Shown piece after piece: positions 35,911 through 44,422 of a stretch of DNA of 64,000 nt. Source of the stretch: Saprospiraceae bacterium. Lineage in GTDB: Bacteria; Bacteroidota; Bacteroidia; Chitinophagales; Saprospiraceae. The stretch's first letter is position 1, and every line of letters begins with the position of its first letter. The position numbers and the translations under genes were made by a program. The notes beneath the pieces were generated by a model. The model was not told the DNA's origin. It saw only the letters and a program-made list of their open reading frames with translations, and did not search any database. The DNA lies in assembly GCA_027080725.1 (NCBI GenBank), contig JALWRC010000105.1, forward strand, positions 40,402-104,401. Direction: 5' to 3'.

Positions 35911-36943
35911 TCCAAAACGATTAACAGAGTATAGTCACGGAAGTGGCTGCGGATGCAAAATCGCCCCCAACAAACTCGATGAGATACTCCACGCTTCCGG
36001 GCTTCAGAATGAAGACAACCGCTTACTCGTGGGTATTCACACGGGAGATGATGCCGCCGTAATGAGCCGGGATGAGGGAGACGCCTTGATTAGCACTGCG
36101 GATTTTTTTACCCCTATTGTGGACTCTGCCAAAGATTTCGGACGTATCGCTGCGGTCAATGCACTAAGCGATGTCTATGCGATGGGCGGTAGGCCACTTA
36201 TGGCCATCTCCATCTTGGGCTGGCCCGTCGACCGGCTTTCCACAACAGAAGCGGCGGATGTCATCCTCGGAGCTAAATCCATTTGTGCTGATGCCCATAT
36301 CCCTCTTGCCGGCGGACATAGCATAGATGCCCCTGAGCCCTTCTTTGGTCTTGCCGTTACCGGACAGGTCCAACACGGTCACCTCAAACGAAACAGTTCA
36401 GCGAAAGAAGGAGATGTGCTATTCCTGACCAAACCCATCGGGACCGGAATCGTTGCCACCGCCATCAAACGAGGGAAAGTAAGAGAAGAAGATGCCCAAT
36501 ATGCCATTGAAGTGATGACGACCCTCAACAAAGCCGGGCAGACCTATGGCACCTTGCCCTATGTAACGGCCATGACAGATGTTACGGGATTCGGATTGGC
36601 CGGGCATTTGATCGAGATGTGCGAAGGGGCCGGACTATCCGCTTCGATCAGGTATGAAATGGTACCCACTTTTCCCGACGGTATGCTTTCGTACTATCTG
36701 AACCAATTTATTTTTCCTGACAACACATTCAGAAATTTCAGCAGCTACGGTAGTAAAATATCGAAAATGGACGGAAAGCAGCTGCAAATCCTCTGCGATC
36801 CGCAGACCAGTGGAGGGCTTTTGGTGGCAGTACGACCGGAGGAGGTATCTGCATTTGAAGCGATCAACAGACCACTCGGGCAGTCCATCTATCCGATTGG
36901 AAAGATGATAGCAAAGGGGGAAAAAACCATTGTAGTGGAATAG
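35903..36943 (+). CDS. selD: Selenide, water dikinase (selenophosphate synthetase)
   Basis: 346 residues. The N-terminal loop GSGCGCKI carries the active-site Cys (C16) and Lys (K19) as in E. coli SelD; it is a Cys, not a selenocysteine, form. HTGDDAAV and DFFTPIVD bind ATP and metal. It makes selenophosphate from selenide and ATP. With mnmH next to it and no selA, selB or selC in this window, the visible use of selenium is tRNA selenouridine. A copy of the 13-bp motif (36651) is read as RYEMV. Confidence 0.96.
   Translation: MDNPKRLTEYSHGSGCGCKIAPNKLDEILHASGLQNEDNRLLVGIHTGDDAAVMSRDEGDALISTADFFTPIVDSAKDFGRIAAVNALSDVYAMGGRPLMAISILGWPVDRLSTTEAADVILGAKSICADAHIPLAGGHSIDAPEPFFGLAVTGQVQHGHLKRNSSAKEGDVLFLTKPIGTGIVATAIKRGKVREEDAQYAIEVMTTLNKAGQTYGTLPYVTAMTDVTGFGLAGHLIEMCEGAGLSASIRYEMVPTFPDGMLSYYLNQFIFPDNTFRNFSSYGSKISKMDGKQLQILCDPQTSGGLLVAVRPEEVSAFEAINRPLGQSIYPIGKMIAKGEKTIVVE
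36651..36663 (+). repeat. Exact copy of dispersed 13-bp motif
   Basis: Exact copy inside selD, on the coding strand, read as RYEMV. Confidence 0.85.
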
Positions 36944-37082
36944 GGGTGTATTACAAAATGCACAAAAGTGAGCCTACGCATTGTTTTGTCACTATTTTTG
37001 CAGACGACACTTCTCAAGTATTTACAATATTGTACTGGGCAAAAATATCGCCAAAACGGCGTTAGGTGATATTATAAGCGTT
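36944..37082. repeat. Second copy of block A of the intergenic element
   Basis: Closely matches 19807-19944 base by base over about 135 bases, including the terminal word GGGTGTATTACAAAATGCAC (36944-36963). It lacks block B and a right-hand inverted end, so it is a partial copy. It lies between the convergent selD and nudix genes. Confidence 0.75.
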
Positions 37083-37118
37083 GCCCTTCATGTAAGAGCA
37101 CCGCACCAATAACCTAAA

Positions 37119-37760
37119 TTAACGCAAGATACCCTCGCTTTTCAATATCTCCCGAATACTGGGATACATCGGATCGCATTGATCTTGAATTTGAGCGGGA
37201 AGCATCCATTCCGCCCTTTCGATGTCTTCCTCCTTTTGGGGTGTGAGCTTCAGATCGGGGGTCGTCATTTCATACCATATCGACTTCTTCAAGGCCCTTT
37301 TCCCCGACTTCAATCGATAGGTGTGGAAGGTATTGTCCACCTTTGTACGAATACTTACCGTCTGTAACCCCGTCTCCTCCTTTACTTCCCTTATGGCGGC
37401 TACCCGCTTGGTCTCCCCCGGATCTATCTTCCCCTTGGGAAGATCCCAATACCCCCTGCGATATATCATCAAAAGTTCTCTCCTACCATTAAACACCAAT
37501 CCACCTGCAGCTTTGATATAGCGAAACAAACTTTTAAAGTCCCCCCATAAACGCTGCAAGTCCGCGTAAATTACCACAAAAGCCTTGGGACGAGTGGCTT
37601 TCTCCAATGTGTCAATAATCGGGGACAGTTGTTTTGTTCTCCCCCGGTACCACGTCATAACTACCTCCATCCCGGGGTCAAAAATTTCATTGATGTCTTC
37701 TTGACGTGCTACGAGAATGAGGGGGTAGTTATTGATATAAATTTTGTACTTTTGTCGCAA
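37119..37760 (-). CDS. NUDIX hydrolase
   Basis: About 213 residues. The Nudix box reads GKIDPGETKRVAAIREVKEE plus TGL, matching GX5EX7REUXEEXGU, with the divalent-metal Glu residues in place. An N-terminal domain of about 90 residues precedes it, a two-part layout common in Bacteroidota. The substrate (a nucleoside diphosphate derivative) is unknown. No ATG is available upstream; a TTG at 37760 fits better than the TTG at 37784, which would overlap the divergent pyrE start. Its 5' end lies on top of the pyrE -7 box. A motif variant (37264) gives WYEMT. Confidence 0.85.
   Translation of the reverse strand: MRQKYKIYINNYPLILVARQEDINEIFDPGMEVVMTWYRGRTKQLSPIIDTLEKATRPKAFVVIYADLQRLWGDFKSLFRYIKAAGGLVFNGRRELLMIYRRGYWDLPKGKIDPGETKRVAAIREVKEETGLQTVSIRTKVDNTFHTYRLKSGKRALKKSIWYEMTTPDLKLTPQKEEDIERAEWMLPAQIQDQCDPMYPSIREILKSEGILR
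37747..37754 (+). promoter_or_regulatory. Candidate -7 box (TACTTTTG) for pyrE
   Basis: TAnnTTTG match 18 bases before the TTG start of pyrE, implying a leader of only about 10 bases. It overlaps the start of the divergent nudix gene. Confidence 0.45.
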
Positions 37761-37771
37761 AATATAAAGAT

Positions 37772-38401
37772 TTGGATTATTCAAAAGAGACCGCTCAAGC
37801 GCTGCTGCAAATTAAAGCAATTAAACTGAGTCCACAAAACCCCTTCACTTGGGCATCCGGTATTCAGTCTCCGATATATACCGACAATCGCCTTATACTC
37901 AGCTACCCCAAGCTCCGGAAAGAAGTCATCAAAGGATTAGCAGATTTATCCCAATCCTTTCCGCCTTTTGACAAGATAGCGGGAGTGGCAACAGCGGGAA
38001 TTGCCCATGGAGCGTTGCTCGCAGAATTTCTCGATCTCCCCTTTGTATATGTTCGAAGTACGGCTAAAGCACATGGTCGCCAAAATCAAATAGAGGGAAA
38101 ACTCGAACCGGGAGAACGCTGCCTCGTCGTCGAAGATTTGATTTCGACAGGAGGTTCGGCACTGCAGGCCGCGGCAGCGTTGCAAGAGGCCGGGGCCCTT
38201 GTCAGCGGACTGGTCGCAATTTTTTCTTATGGTTTCCCCGAAGCGATGGAGCGTTTTGCGGACAATAACATACCTTTCGAAACATTATCAAATTATCAGA
38301 CCTTAATCGACGAAGCTTTAAAACTTTCGTATATTAGCGCCGGCCAAATGAGTACTTTGAGGGAGTGGTCAAAACACCCCAAAACCTGGAAGCCTCAATA
38401 A
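37772..38401 (+). CDS. pyrE: Orotate phosphoribosyltransferase
   Basis: 209 residues. Family signature NPFTWASGIQSPIYTDNR at the start, PRPP loop CLVVEDLISTGGSAL, and ATAGIAHGALLAEFL. It converts orotate and PRPP to orotidine 5'-phosphate in pyrimidine synthesis. The start is a TTG at 37772 (MDYSKETAQALL): a TAA lies four codons upstream in frame and there is no ATG. It overlaps the 5' end of the divergent nudix gene if that gene uses its longer start. Confidence 0.94.
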   Translation: MDYSKETAQALLQIKAIKLSPQNPFTWASGIQSPIYTDNRLILSYPKLRKEVIKGLADLSQSFPPFDKIAGVATAGIAHGALLAEFLDLPFVYVRSTAKAHGRQNQIEGKLEPGERCLVVEDLISTGGSALQAAAALQEAGALVSGLVAIFSYGFPEAMERFADNNIPFETLSNYQTLIDEALKLSYISAGQMSTLREWSKHPKTWKPQ

Positions 38402-38458
38402 AGCGCCTATCCGATTGAATTTCTATTCTTTAATACTTAAAAACAAAATGATTCATTT

Positions 38459-39529
38459 ATGAACAGTGCGTCAGAAGCATTTCTATTTAACTATCTCAAC
38501 AACCCCTCCCCTACGGGATTTGAAGCGGAAGGACAAAAACTTTGGGTCGAATATATCAAGCCGTATGTAGACGAATGGCACCTCGACAACTACGGCACCG
38601 CCTACGGCGTCATCAATCCCGAAAGCGATTACCGGGTCGTTATTGAGGCACATGCTGACGAGATCAGTTGGTTTGTCAACTATATATCGGATGACGGATT
38701 CATTTACGTAATAAAAAACGGGGGTTCTGACGAAGTCATTGCTCCGTCCAAACGGGTCGTAATCCACACAGATAATGGTCCGGTTACCGGAGTGTTCGGA
38801 TGGCCGGCCATCCACACCCGAAGGGGAAAATCCCAAAATCCACCCACTACCCTTGAAAATATATTCATAGATGTAGGGGCCAAAGACAAAGAGGAGGTGC
38901 TCAAGATGGGCATCGATGTAGGAAGTGTCATTACCTACCCGGACCCTCTAATCGTACTCAATGACCGGTATTATGTCGGCCGGGCTTTGGACAATCGCAT
39001 CGGGGGCTTTTGTATCGCAGAAGTTGCGCGCTTGATTAAGGAGGAAGGGGTTCAGCTTCCGTACGGGCTTTACATAGTCAACTCGGTACAGGAAGAGATT
39101 GGGCTTCGCGGTGCGGAGATGATTGCGGCTCGCATTAAGCCCCATGCCGCTATCGTTACCGACGTGACCCACGATACCAATACCCCACATATCAAAACCA
39201 AGGTACATGGGGACTTAAAATGCGGCGCAGGCCCGGTATTAAGCGTAGCTCCAGCCGTCCATAATACGCTGCTGAAGATCATCGAAGGCGCAGCCAAAGA
39301 GAAAGGTATCGACATTCAGAAGTCTGCCAGTTCGAGAAGTACAGGTACTGATACGGATGCTTTTGCCTATTCCAATGCGGGGGTTCCGTCGGCATTGATT
39401 TCTATTCCGTTGCGCTATATGCATACGACGGTAGAAATGGCAGCTAAAGAAGATGTAAAAAACGTCTCCAGACTCATCCTCGAATCGCTCAAGAAAATAG
39501 AGTATAATCAGAATTTCAAATACTTCTAA
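38459..39529 (+). CDS. M42-family metallopeptidase (glutamyl aminopeptidase-like)
   Basis: 356 residues. Metal ligands appear in EAHADEI (His and Asp), the GRALDNRIGG loop, and VQEEIGLRGAE (catalytic Glu pair), with the late TDTDAFAYSN Asp and the RYMHTTVE His. The zinc or cobalt enzyme trims N-terminal residues from peptides in the cytoplasm. The UbiA-like gene follows by 4 bases. Confidence 0.92.
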   Translation: MNSASEAFLFNYLNNPSPTGFEAEGQKLWVEYIKPYVDEWHLDNYGTAYGVINPESDYRVVIEAHADEISWFVNYISDDGFIYVIKNGGSDEVIAPSKRVVIHTDNGPVTGVFGWPAIHTRRGKSQNPPTTLENIFIDVGAKDKEEVLKMGIDVGSVITYPDPLIVLNDRYYVGRALDNRIGGFCIAEVARLIKEEGVQLPYGLYIVNSVQEEIGLRGAEMIAARIKPHAAIVTDVTHDTNTPHIKTKVHGDLKCGAGPVLSVAPAVHNTLLKIIEGAAKEKGIDIQKSASSRSTGTDTDAFAYSNAGVPSALISIPLRYMHTTVEMAAKEDVKNVSRLILESLKKIEYNQNFKYF

Positions 39530-39532
39530 CGC

Positions 39533-40405
39533 TTGAAAGATCGATTGCTTTCGGCTATCCATTGGCTTTTGTATAGCCATCTGTTTATTGGCATTTGTGC
39601 GGCGTCCATCACTTGGTTGACCTATCATCTCCTGGACTTGCCCGTATCCGGGGCACCCCCCGAAGTTGTTTTGGCCGGAAGTGGAGCTATCATCGTCTAC
39701 ATCTTGCATCGGCACCTCGGGATGATGCGTCTGATAGACGTAAAACTTCCCAATCGATACCGTCAAATGCTCTATATTTGGCCAACTACCGTCGGGCTTT
39801 TTATCCTGAGCTGCTTGGGGCTGCTGTACGCTTTTTGGCAGATTCCAACCAAAGACTGGGCGACGCTATTCATTCCGTTTATTTTGACCTTAGGCTATCT
39901 CCTTCCACTCTTCAACGGCAAGAGGATGCGCGATTTGCCCTTCATCAAAATAGCATTAGTAGCCATCGTTTGGGCTTGGGTATCCGTTGTATTGCCTATT
40001 GTCAGGTATGAAATCGTACTTCTCTCTCCTAAAATAGCCTTAGTCGTGACTGAACGAGCACTCTTCATCTTTGCCATTACCATTCCTTTTGACATCAGGG
40101 ATGTCGCACAAGACATCCAAGCAGGAACAAAAACAATCCCCTCCACTATGCGACTGGAGTCGAGTAAGCTTCTTGCCGGAATTGCTCTATTTATTGCCCT
40201 GTTTATCGATATTGTTCTGATGAGCTACTATCATTTATACAGTATAGGCGTCTTCGCCGGATTCTTATTTACGTACGTGCTTAGCCTCGGTTTGATAATG
40301 AAGACCCGGCCGGACCTTCCGGACATTTATTTTACCGGGCTAATGGATGGAACCATGCTGGTATTAGTTGCGTCAGTGCTCTTGTTTGAGCGATTACTAC
40401 AGTAG
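39533..40405 (+). CDS. UbiA-like membrane protein
   Basis: 290 residues with eight or nine membrane helices. PFDIRDVAQDIQAGTKTIP (about 192-210) matches the second Asp-rich motif of UbiA prenyltransferases; the first NDxxD motif is not obvious, so catalysis is doubtful. The TTG start at 39533 lies 3 bases after the M42 stop and no closer ATG precedes the first helix. It is probably co-transcribed with pyrE and the peptidase. A motif copy (40005) is read as RYEIV. Confidence 0.75.
   Translation: MKDRLLSAIHWLLYSHLFIGICAASITWLTYHLLDLPVSGAPPEVVLAGSGAIIVYILHRHLGMMRLIDVKLPNRYRQMLYIWPTTVGLFILSCLGLLYAFWQIPTKDWATLFIPFILTLGYLLPLFNGKRMRDLPFIKIALVAIVWAWVSVVLPIVRYEIVLLSPKIALVVTERALFIFAITIPFDIRDVAQDIQAGTKTIPSTMRLESSKLLAGIALFIALFIDIVLMSYYHLYSIGVFAGFLFTYVLSLGLIMKTRPDLPDIYFTGLMDGTMLVLVASVLLFERLLQ
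40005..40017 (+). repeat. Copy of dispersed 13-bp motif (GGTATGAAATCGT)
   Basis: One base from consensus; coding strand of the UbiA-like gene, read as RYEIV. Confidence 0.8.
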
Positions 40406-40556
40406 TCCACTGCAGGAATACATTACGTGAAGTAAGGCGGCACTTGACGGCTATTCTTCCGCCGTGCACAAACCTTTCTATTGCGAAAATAATTATTGAA
40501 AGCCATTCGTTACAGGATGGATTATCAACGAAGTCTAACCAACATAAAACAGGCAA

Positions 40557-42380
40557 ATGACATCAACTCCCCTTTTTATTCGTTTCACCAAGATACTTAT
40601 CCTATCAACATTCTTCTTGTTTTCGACCGTCCTTGCTGCACAAAACGCAAATAGCGATGCCAGCATAGAGAAGTACGACAAATTTGATGAGAGCATGCAG
40701 GTACATGATATTTTGGTAGATGAGGACAACACCAAATGGCTCGCAACGGATAAAGGGATTTATAAGTTTGCTGCCATGCATGCCGATTGGGTTCCTGTCT
40801 TGACAGGACAATCTGTAGGGGCCTTGGCCTACAATCCGCGATGGGGTGTTTGGGCAGGCACCAGTGATGGAAAAATCCTGGATGGTCAGCAGCGACAAGT
40901 AGGCAAAATAGCCAACCCATTGATTCATATTCTTTCGATGACCTTCGTTAAGAATATGCTATGGATAGGGACGGATGATGGAATTTACACCTACAATCCC
41001 AAGTTGAAGAAGTTTTCCAAACATTTCATACCAAAAAACACAGATCTCCCAAATGATACCGTCAATGTCCTCATTGTAGATCCCAACGGGACCGTGTTTG
41101 CGGGCACTAACGGGGGACTTGCGATAATTCACATCAAGAAAAGGGAGCGAACGTGGAAGGTGTACAACAAGAAAGAAAAATTTCAAGCTGCGACAACCAA
41201 TAAAGAAGGTGTTTGGGTGGTAAGTGACAAAGAAATGTACCTCGTGGATTACAATTACAAATACCGCTGGTACCCCACCGCGGTCAAACGCAACCTCAGT
41301 GAAGGACAAGTACGCGCTTTAGCTGCCGACCGCAAAGGAAATATTTATATCGCATCGAGTATGCTCGTCCAATTTGACCCATATGAAGATAAAGTAAATC
41401 GCCTCGACAAGGATAATGGATTTCTGAGTGCGAGCAGTTTGGCATTAGTTGCAGATAAGAATGATGACATATGGATCGGCTCTTCCAAAAAGGGCATTTA
41501 CCGCATCGAGACCGCCCCTGAAGGAGAGCGGCGGCTCACCGCATTGGCTACCACTCAAAAGAACAACCTGTGTGCAGGCAGTAACAAAGGGGAGATAAAA
41601 GTCGTGGTACACGGTGGAAAAAGGCCCTACAGCTACCATTGGAGCAAGGCGGGTTTGACCAAGAATGTAGCGAAGGGGTTGTCCTCCGGCAAATACAGCA
41701 TAACTGTAACAGATGCCGAAGGCCATACCTATTTCACGAGTAGTACGGTTACAGAGCCGGCTCCCCTATCTATCGCCGTATTGGAGCAGAAAGACGTCAG
41801 TGTCCCCGGAGCGCGGGATGGCTCCGCCAAAATCCACGTGGATGGTGGAACTCCGGATTACCGCATAAAATGGAGTAATGGAACCCGTGGCCCAATCCTC
41901 AAGCGGGCCCTTTCCGGTAAAAATACCGTGTATGTGACCGATGCCAACAAATGCAAAATAGAGAAGACCATAATCATCGGTCATCCCAATACCTTTGCGA
42001 GTTTGAAGACGAAAGACCTTCGGGTGGGACAGACTTTGCGGATAGACCGTCTGCAATTTGAAGCAGACTCTACTGAAATTCTCAAATCATCAGAAGACGT
42101 GCTGGACGATGTATATCAGTTTATGGTCAACAATCCCTCCGTCATCATAGAAGTGGGAGGCCACACTAATGGTATTCCTCCCCATGCTTATTGTGACCGC
42201 CTCTCCAAGGCAAGAGCAAGAAATGTCGCTACCTACCTAGTGCGAAAAGGCATTCCAGCAAAGCGCATCTCCTACAAGGGATACGGCAAAAGAAAACCTA
42301 TCGCTACTAACCGGACAAAGAGCGGACGGGCTAAAAATCAACGGGTGGAAATCAAAATAATCGAGATAAAGCGGGAATAA
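40557..42380 (+). CDS. Two-component-type propeller/SprB-repeat/OmpA fusion lipoprotein-like protein
   Basis: 607 residues: signal peptide (about 10-27), propeller blades of the ligand-binding (Reg_prop) type (about 45-320, with TKWLATDKGIYKF and DDIWIGSSKKGIYRI), two SprB-like repeats (about 335-480), and a C-terminal OmpA domain (about 505-607) with FEADSTEI and the peptidoglycan-binding NxxLSxxRA-like DRLSKARARNVA. It probably links the outer membrane to the wall while presenting a propeller. Unlike usual Reg_prop proteins there is no histidine kinase. A role with the gliding machinery is possible because SprB repeats occur in adhesins, but unproved. Confidence 0.8.
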   Translation: MTSTPLFIRFTKILILSTFFLFSTVLAAQNANSDASIEKYDKFDESMQVHDILVDEDNTKWLATDKGIYKFAAMHADWVPVLTGQSVGALAYNPRWGVWAGTSDGKILDGQQRQVGKIANPLIHILSMTFVKNMLWIGTDDGIYTYNPKLKKFSKHFIPKNTDLPNDTVNVLIVDPNGTVFAGTNGGLAIIHIKKRERTWKVYNKKEKFQAATTNKEGVWVVSDKEMYLVDYNYKYRWYPTAVKRNLSEGQVRALAADRKGNIYIASSMLVQFDPYEDKVNRLDKDNGFLSASSLALVADKNDDIWIGSSKKGIYRIETAPEGERRLTALATTQKNNLCAGSNKGEIKVVVHGGKRPYSYHWSKAGLTKNVAKGLSSGKYSITVTDAEGHTYFTSSTVTEPAPLSIAVLEQKDVSVPGARDGSAKIHVDGGTPDYRIKWSNGTRGPILKRALSGKNTVYVTDANKCKIEKTIIIGHPNTFASLKTKDLRVGQTLRIDRLQFEADSTEILKSSEDVLDDVYQFMVNNPSVIIEVGGHTNGIPPHAYCDRLSKARARNVATYLVRKGIPAKRISYKGYGKRKPIATNRTKSGRAKNQRVEIKIIEIKRE

Positions 42381-42416
42381 ACATCGCTTACCCTACCCCG
42401 CTTTCCGGATACCATC

Positions 42417-42980
42417 CTAAGAAATAAACCGGCGCTCTAAAGCGCGCAATCTCGCCTTGATCCCTTCCACATCAACGACATCGGGATTAAAACCTATGGG
42501 CAGGGCGGTATCTTCTGACAGTTGCGGATTATTTTTGAGGGCATTGTATATAATTGGTCCACCACAATCTTCCGGTGGACACGCTCCTCTCCCTGCGAGC
42601 AAAGCCAAATTTGGACTCGCTGTATGGTCCACTTCCTCCACTTCTATCAGATGCTTCCACTCATCCCCATAATCGTAGATATAATAAAACTGCACCGTCT
42701 GCTGTCGTATCTCTCGCCGATTGTACAAATTGACCAGCAATTTGTCCACATAGGTCTTGTCTGCCGTCACAAAAGCATCGGCATCCACCGGACAATTAAT
42801 GGTAATCAAATCGCCTAGACCGTTTTCACAAAATGCGTAAAGATGGCTGTCTTCCCAGCCAAATGCTGCCTGAATAATCAGATGTAATTGTTCAAAGGTC
42901 AACCCCTCAGGAAGAATGATCTCCCTCCATACTTCCGGTGAGGAAACTCCAGCCAATTGTATTCTCAATCTATAATTCAT
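42417..42980 (-). CDS. Plasmid pRiA4b ORF-3 family protein
   Basis: 187 residues. The N-terminal YRLRIQLAGVSSPEVWREI followed by FEQLHLIIQAAFGW and the FYYIYDYGDEWKHLIEV segment are diagnostic of the pRiA4b ORF-3/TnpR passenger family. The C-terminal part adds an acidic PPEDCGGP turn. The molecular function of this family is not established; members occur on plasmids, transposons and chromosomes. No mobile element is visible beside it here. Confidence 0.88.
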   Translation of the reverse strand: MNYRLRIQLAGVSSPEVWREIILPEGLTFEQLHLIIQAAFGWEDSHLYAFCENGLGDLITINCPVDADAFVTADKTYVDKLLVNLYNRREIRQQTVQFYYIYDYGDEWKHLIEVEEVDHTASPNLALLAGRGACPPEDCGGPIIYNALKNNPQLSEDTALPIGFNPDVVDVEGIKARLRALERRFIS

Positions 42981-43052
42981 CTTTCATCCCTTTAATAGTG
43001 CTTGAATTCAATCATAAATGTAGGACTAAATGCCCACATGCATAGAATAAAG

Positions 43053-44264
43053 CTAAGGATACAGCAAATACTTCGCACGCACTTTCTTAAAGGCATCAAT
43101 ACCTCGTCCCCAACTGCCCCGTATTTCCTCCTCTGACCTCCCCTTTTGCATTTGCTCCCGAAGCCGGCTAGTCCCTGCTATCCGGTCGAAGGCCTTATAG
43201 GACCTGAAAAAAGCATCATGCGGGGTCCTGGCCCAAGCGTTTAACAGGTAGCTGAGGTTGAGTTTCCGCTCATTGAATATCGACTCCTCACTCTTTGTAC
43301 TCAAATCAAAACCATAGCATACCTGCCCCTCAAACTTGGGATGGTGGGCGCCTTCATTGGGCATCGGCCGGAAGGCAAACAGCGAAGAATCCCACGAAGG
43401 ATGTCCATATACTTGAAATTGCCGGTTGGTTCCTCTTCCTACACTTACTTTTGTCGGCTCTAACAAGCAGAGGGAGGGATACAGTAAAACAGAGCGATAA
43501 TTGGGCAAATTAGGAGAAGGCTTAACAGGTAAGGGATAATGGACTTGATGATCATATCCCCCGATCTTTATCACGGTTAGTGCACACTCCTCCCCACCCT
43601 TCAACCAATGCTCCCCGTTGATCATCAGCCCATACTCCCCTATGGTCATCCCATAAACGACAGGAACCGGATGCATCCCGACAAACGAGCGGTAATTTGT
43701 GTCCAGCACCGGTCCGTCCACGTAATGCGCATTGGGGTTTGGTCGATCTAAGAGCAGAAGTGGTAAACCATTCTCCGCACATGCCTCCATTACATAATGA
43801 AGGGTAGAGATATAGGTATAAAATCGCACACCGACATCCTGTATATCAAAAACCAAGACATCAATATCTACAAGCTGTTCTTTCGAGGGCTTCCGGTTCT
43901 TTCCATAGAGTGAAATGATAGGCAAACCGGTTTTTGTGTCCCGTCCGTTATCAATATGAGCCCCTGCATCCGCCTTACCTCTAAATCCGTGTTCCGGAGA
44001 AAAAATCTTTCGCACATCGATGCCCAAAGCTCTCAATGTATCCAAGAGATGCACTCCCCGGACCAAGGCGCTTTGGTTAACCACCAAACCAACCCTTTTA
44101 TCTCGCAAAAGGGGAAGGTATTCCTCCATTTGCAACGCACCAGGCAAAGGCTGGGATAGTAAATCTCTCCCATCATGAATCTCTCTATTCTCCTGCACCT
44201 TAATTTTTGGTTGGGCACATGCCCAAAAAGACAGGATGAGTATGAAAAAGGTCAACCGCTTCAT
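43053..44264 (-). CDS. Exo-beta-N-acetylmuramidase NamZ-like (DUF1343) lipoprotein
   Basis: 403 residues. A signal peptide ending FWAC suggests lipidation. DUF1343 motifs are LVVNQSALVRG, FSPEHGFRGKADAGAHI and LVFDIQDVGVRFYTYISTL, followed by LLLDRPNP and EYGLMINGE. NamZ-type enzymes release terminal MurNAc from peptidoglycan fragments, allowing wall recycling or scavenging. It is monocistronic. Length is normal for the family. Confidence 0.88.
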   Translation of the reverse strand: MKRLTFFILILSFWACAQPKIKVQENREIHDGRDLLSQPLPGALQMEEYLPLLRDKRVGLVVNQSALVRGVHLLDTLRALGIDVRKIFSPEHGFRGKADAGAHIDNGRDTKTGLPIISLYGKNRKPSKEQLVDIDVLVFDIQDVGVRFYTYISTLHYVMEACAENGLPLLLLDRPNPNAHYVDGPVLDTNYRSFVGMHPVPVVYGMTIGEYGLMINGEHWLKGGEECALTVIKIGGYDHQVHYPLPVKPSPNLPNYRSVLLYPSLCLLEPTKVSVGRGTNRQFQVYGHPSWDSSLFAFRPMPNEGAHHPKFEGQVCYGFDLSTKSEESIFNERKLNLSYLLNAWARTPHDAFFRSYKAFDRIAGTSRLREQMQKGRSEEEIRGSWGRGIDAFKKVRAKYLLYP

Positions 44265-44422
44265 ATATTTGCTTTTTGTTCATCAATAATGGCCGAATAG
44301 AAACATCGGGTATTTGGTCGCAATATAGGTAAAATATTCAAACGGTTTAAGAGCAGTATCTTTTGTATATTTACCGTGCATAAGTGGCAAAGAATATTAA
44401 ATAGCGTAGTAATGTGGACCAT

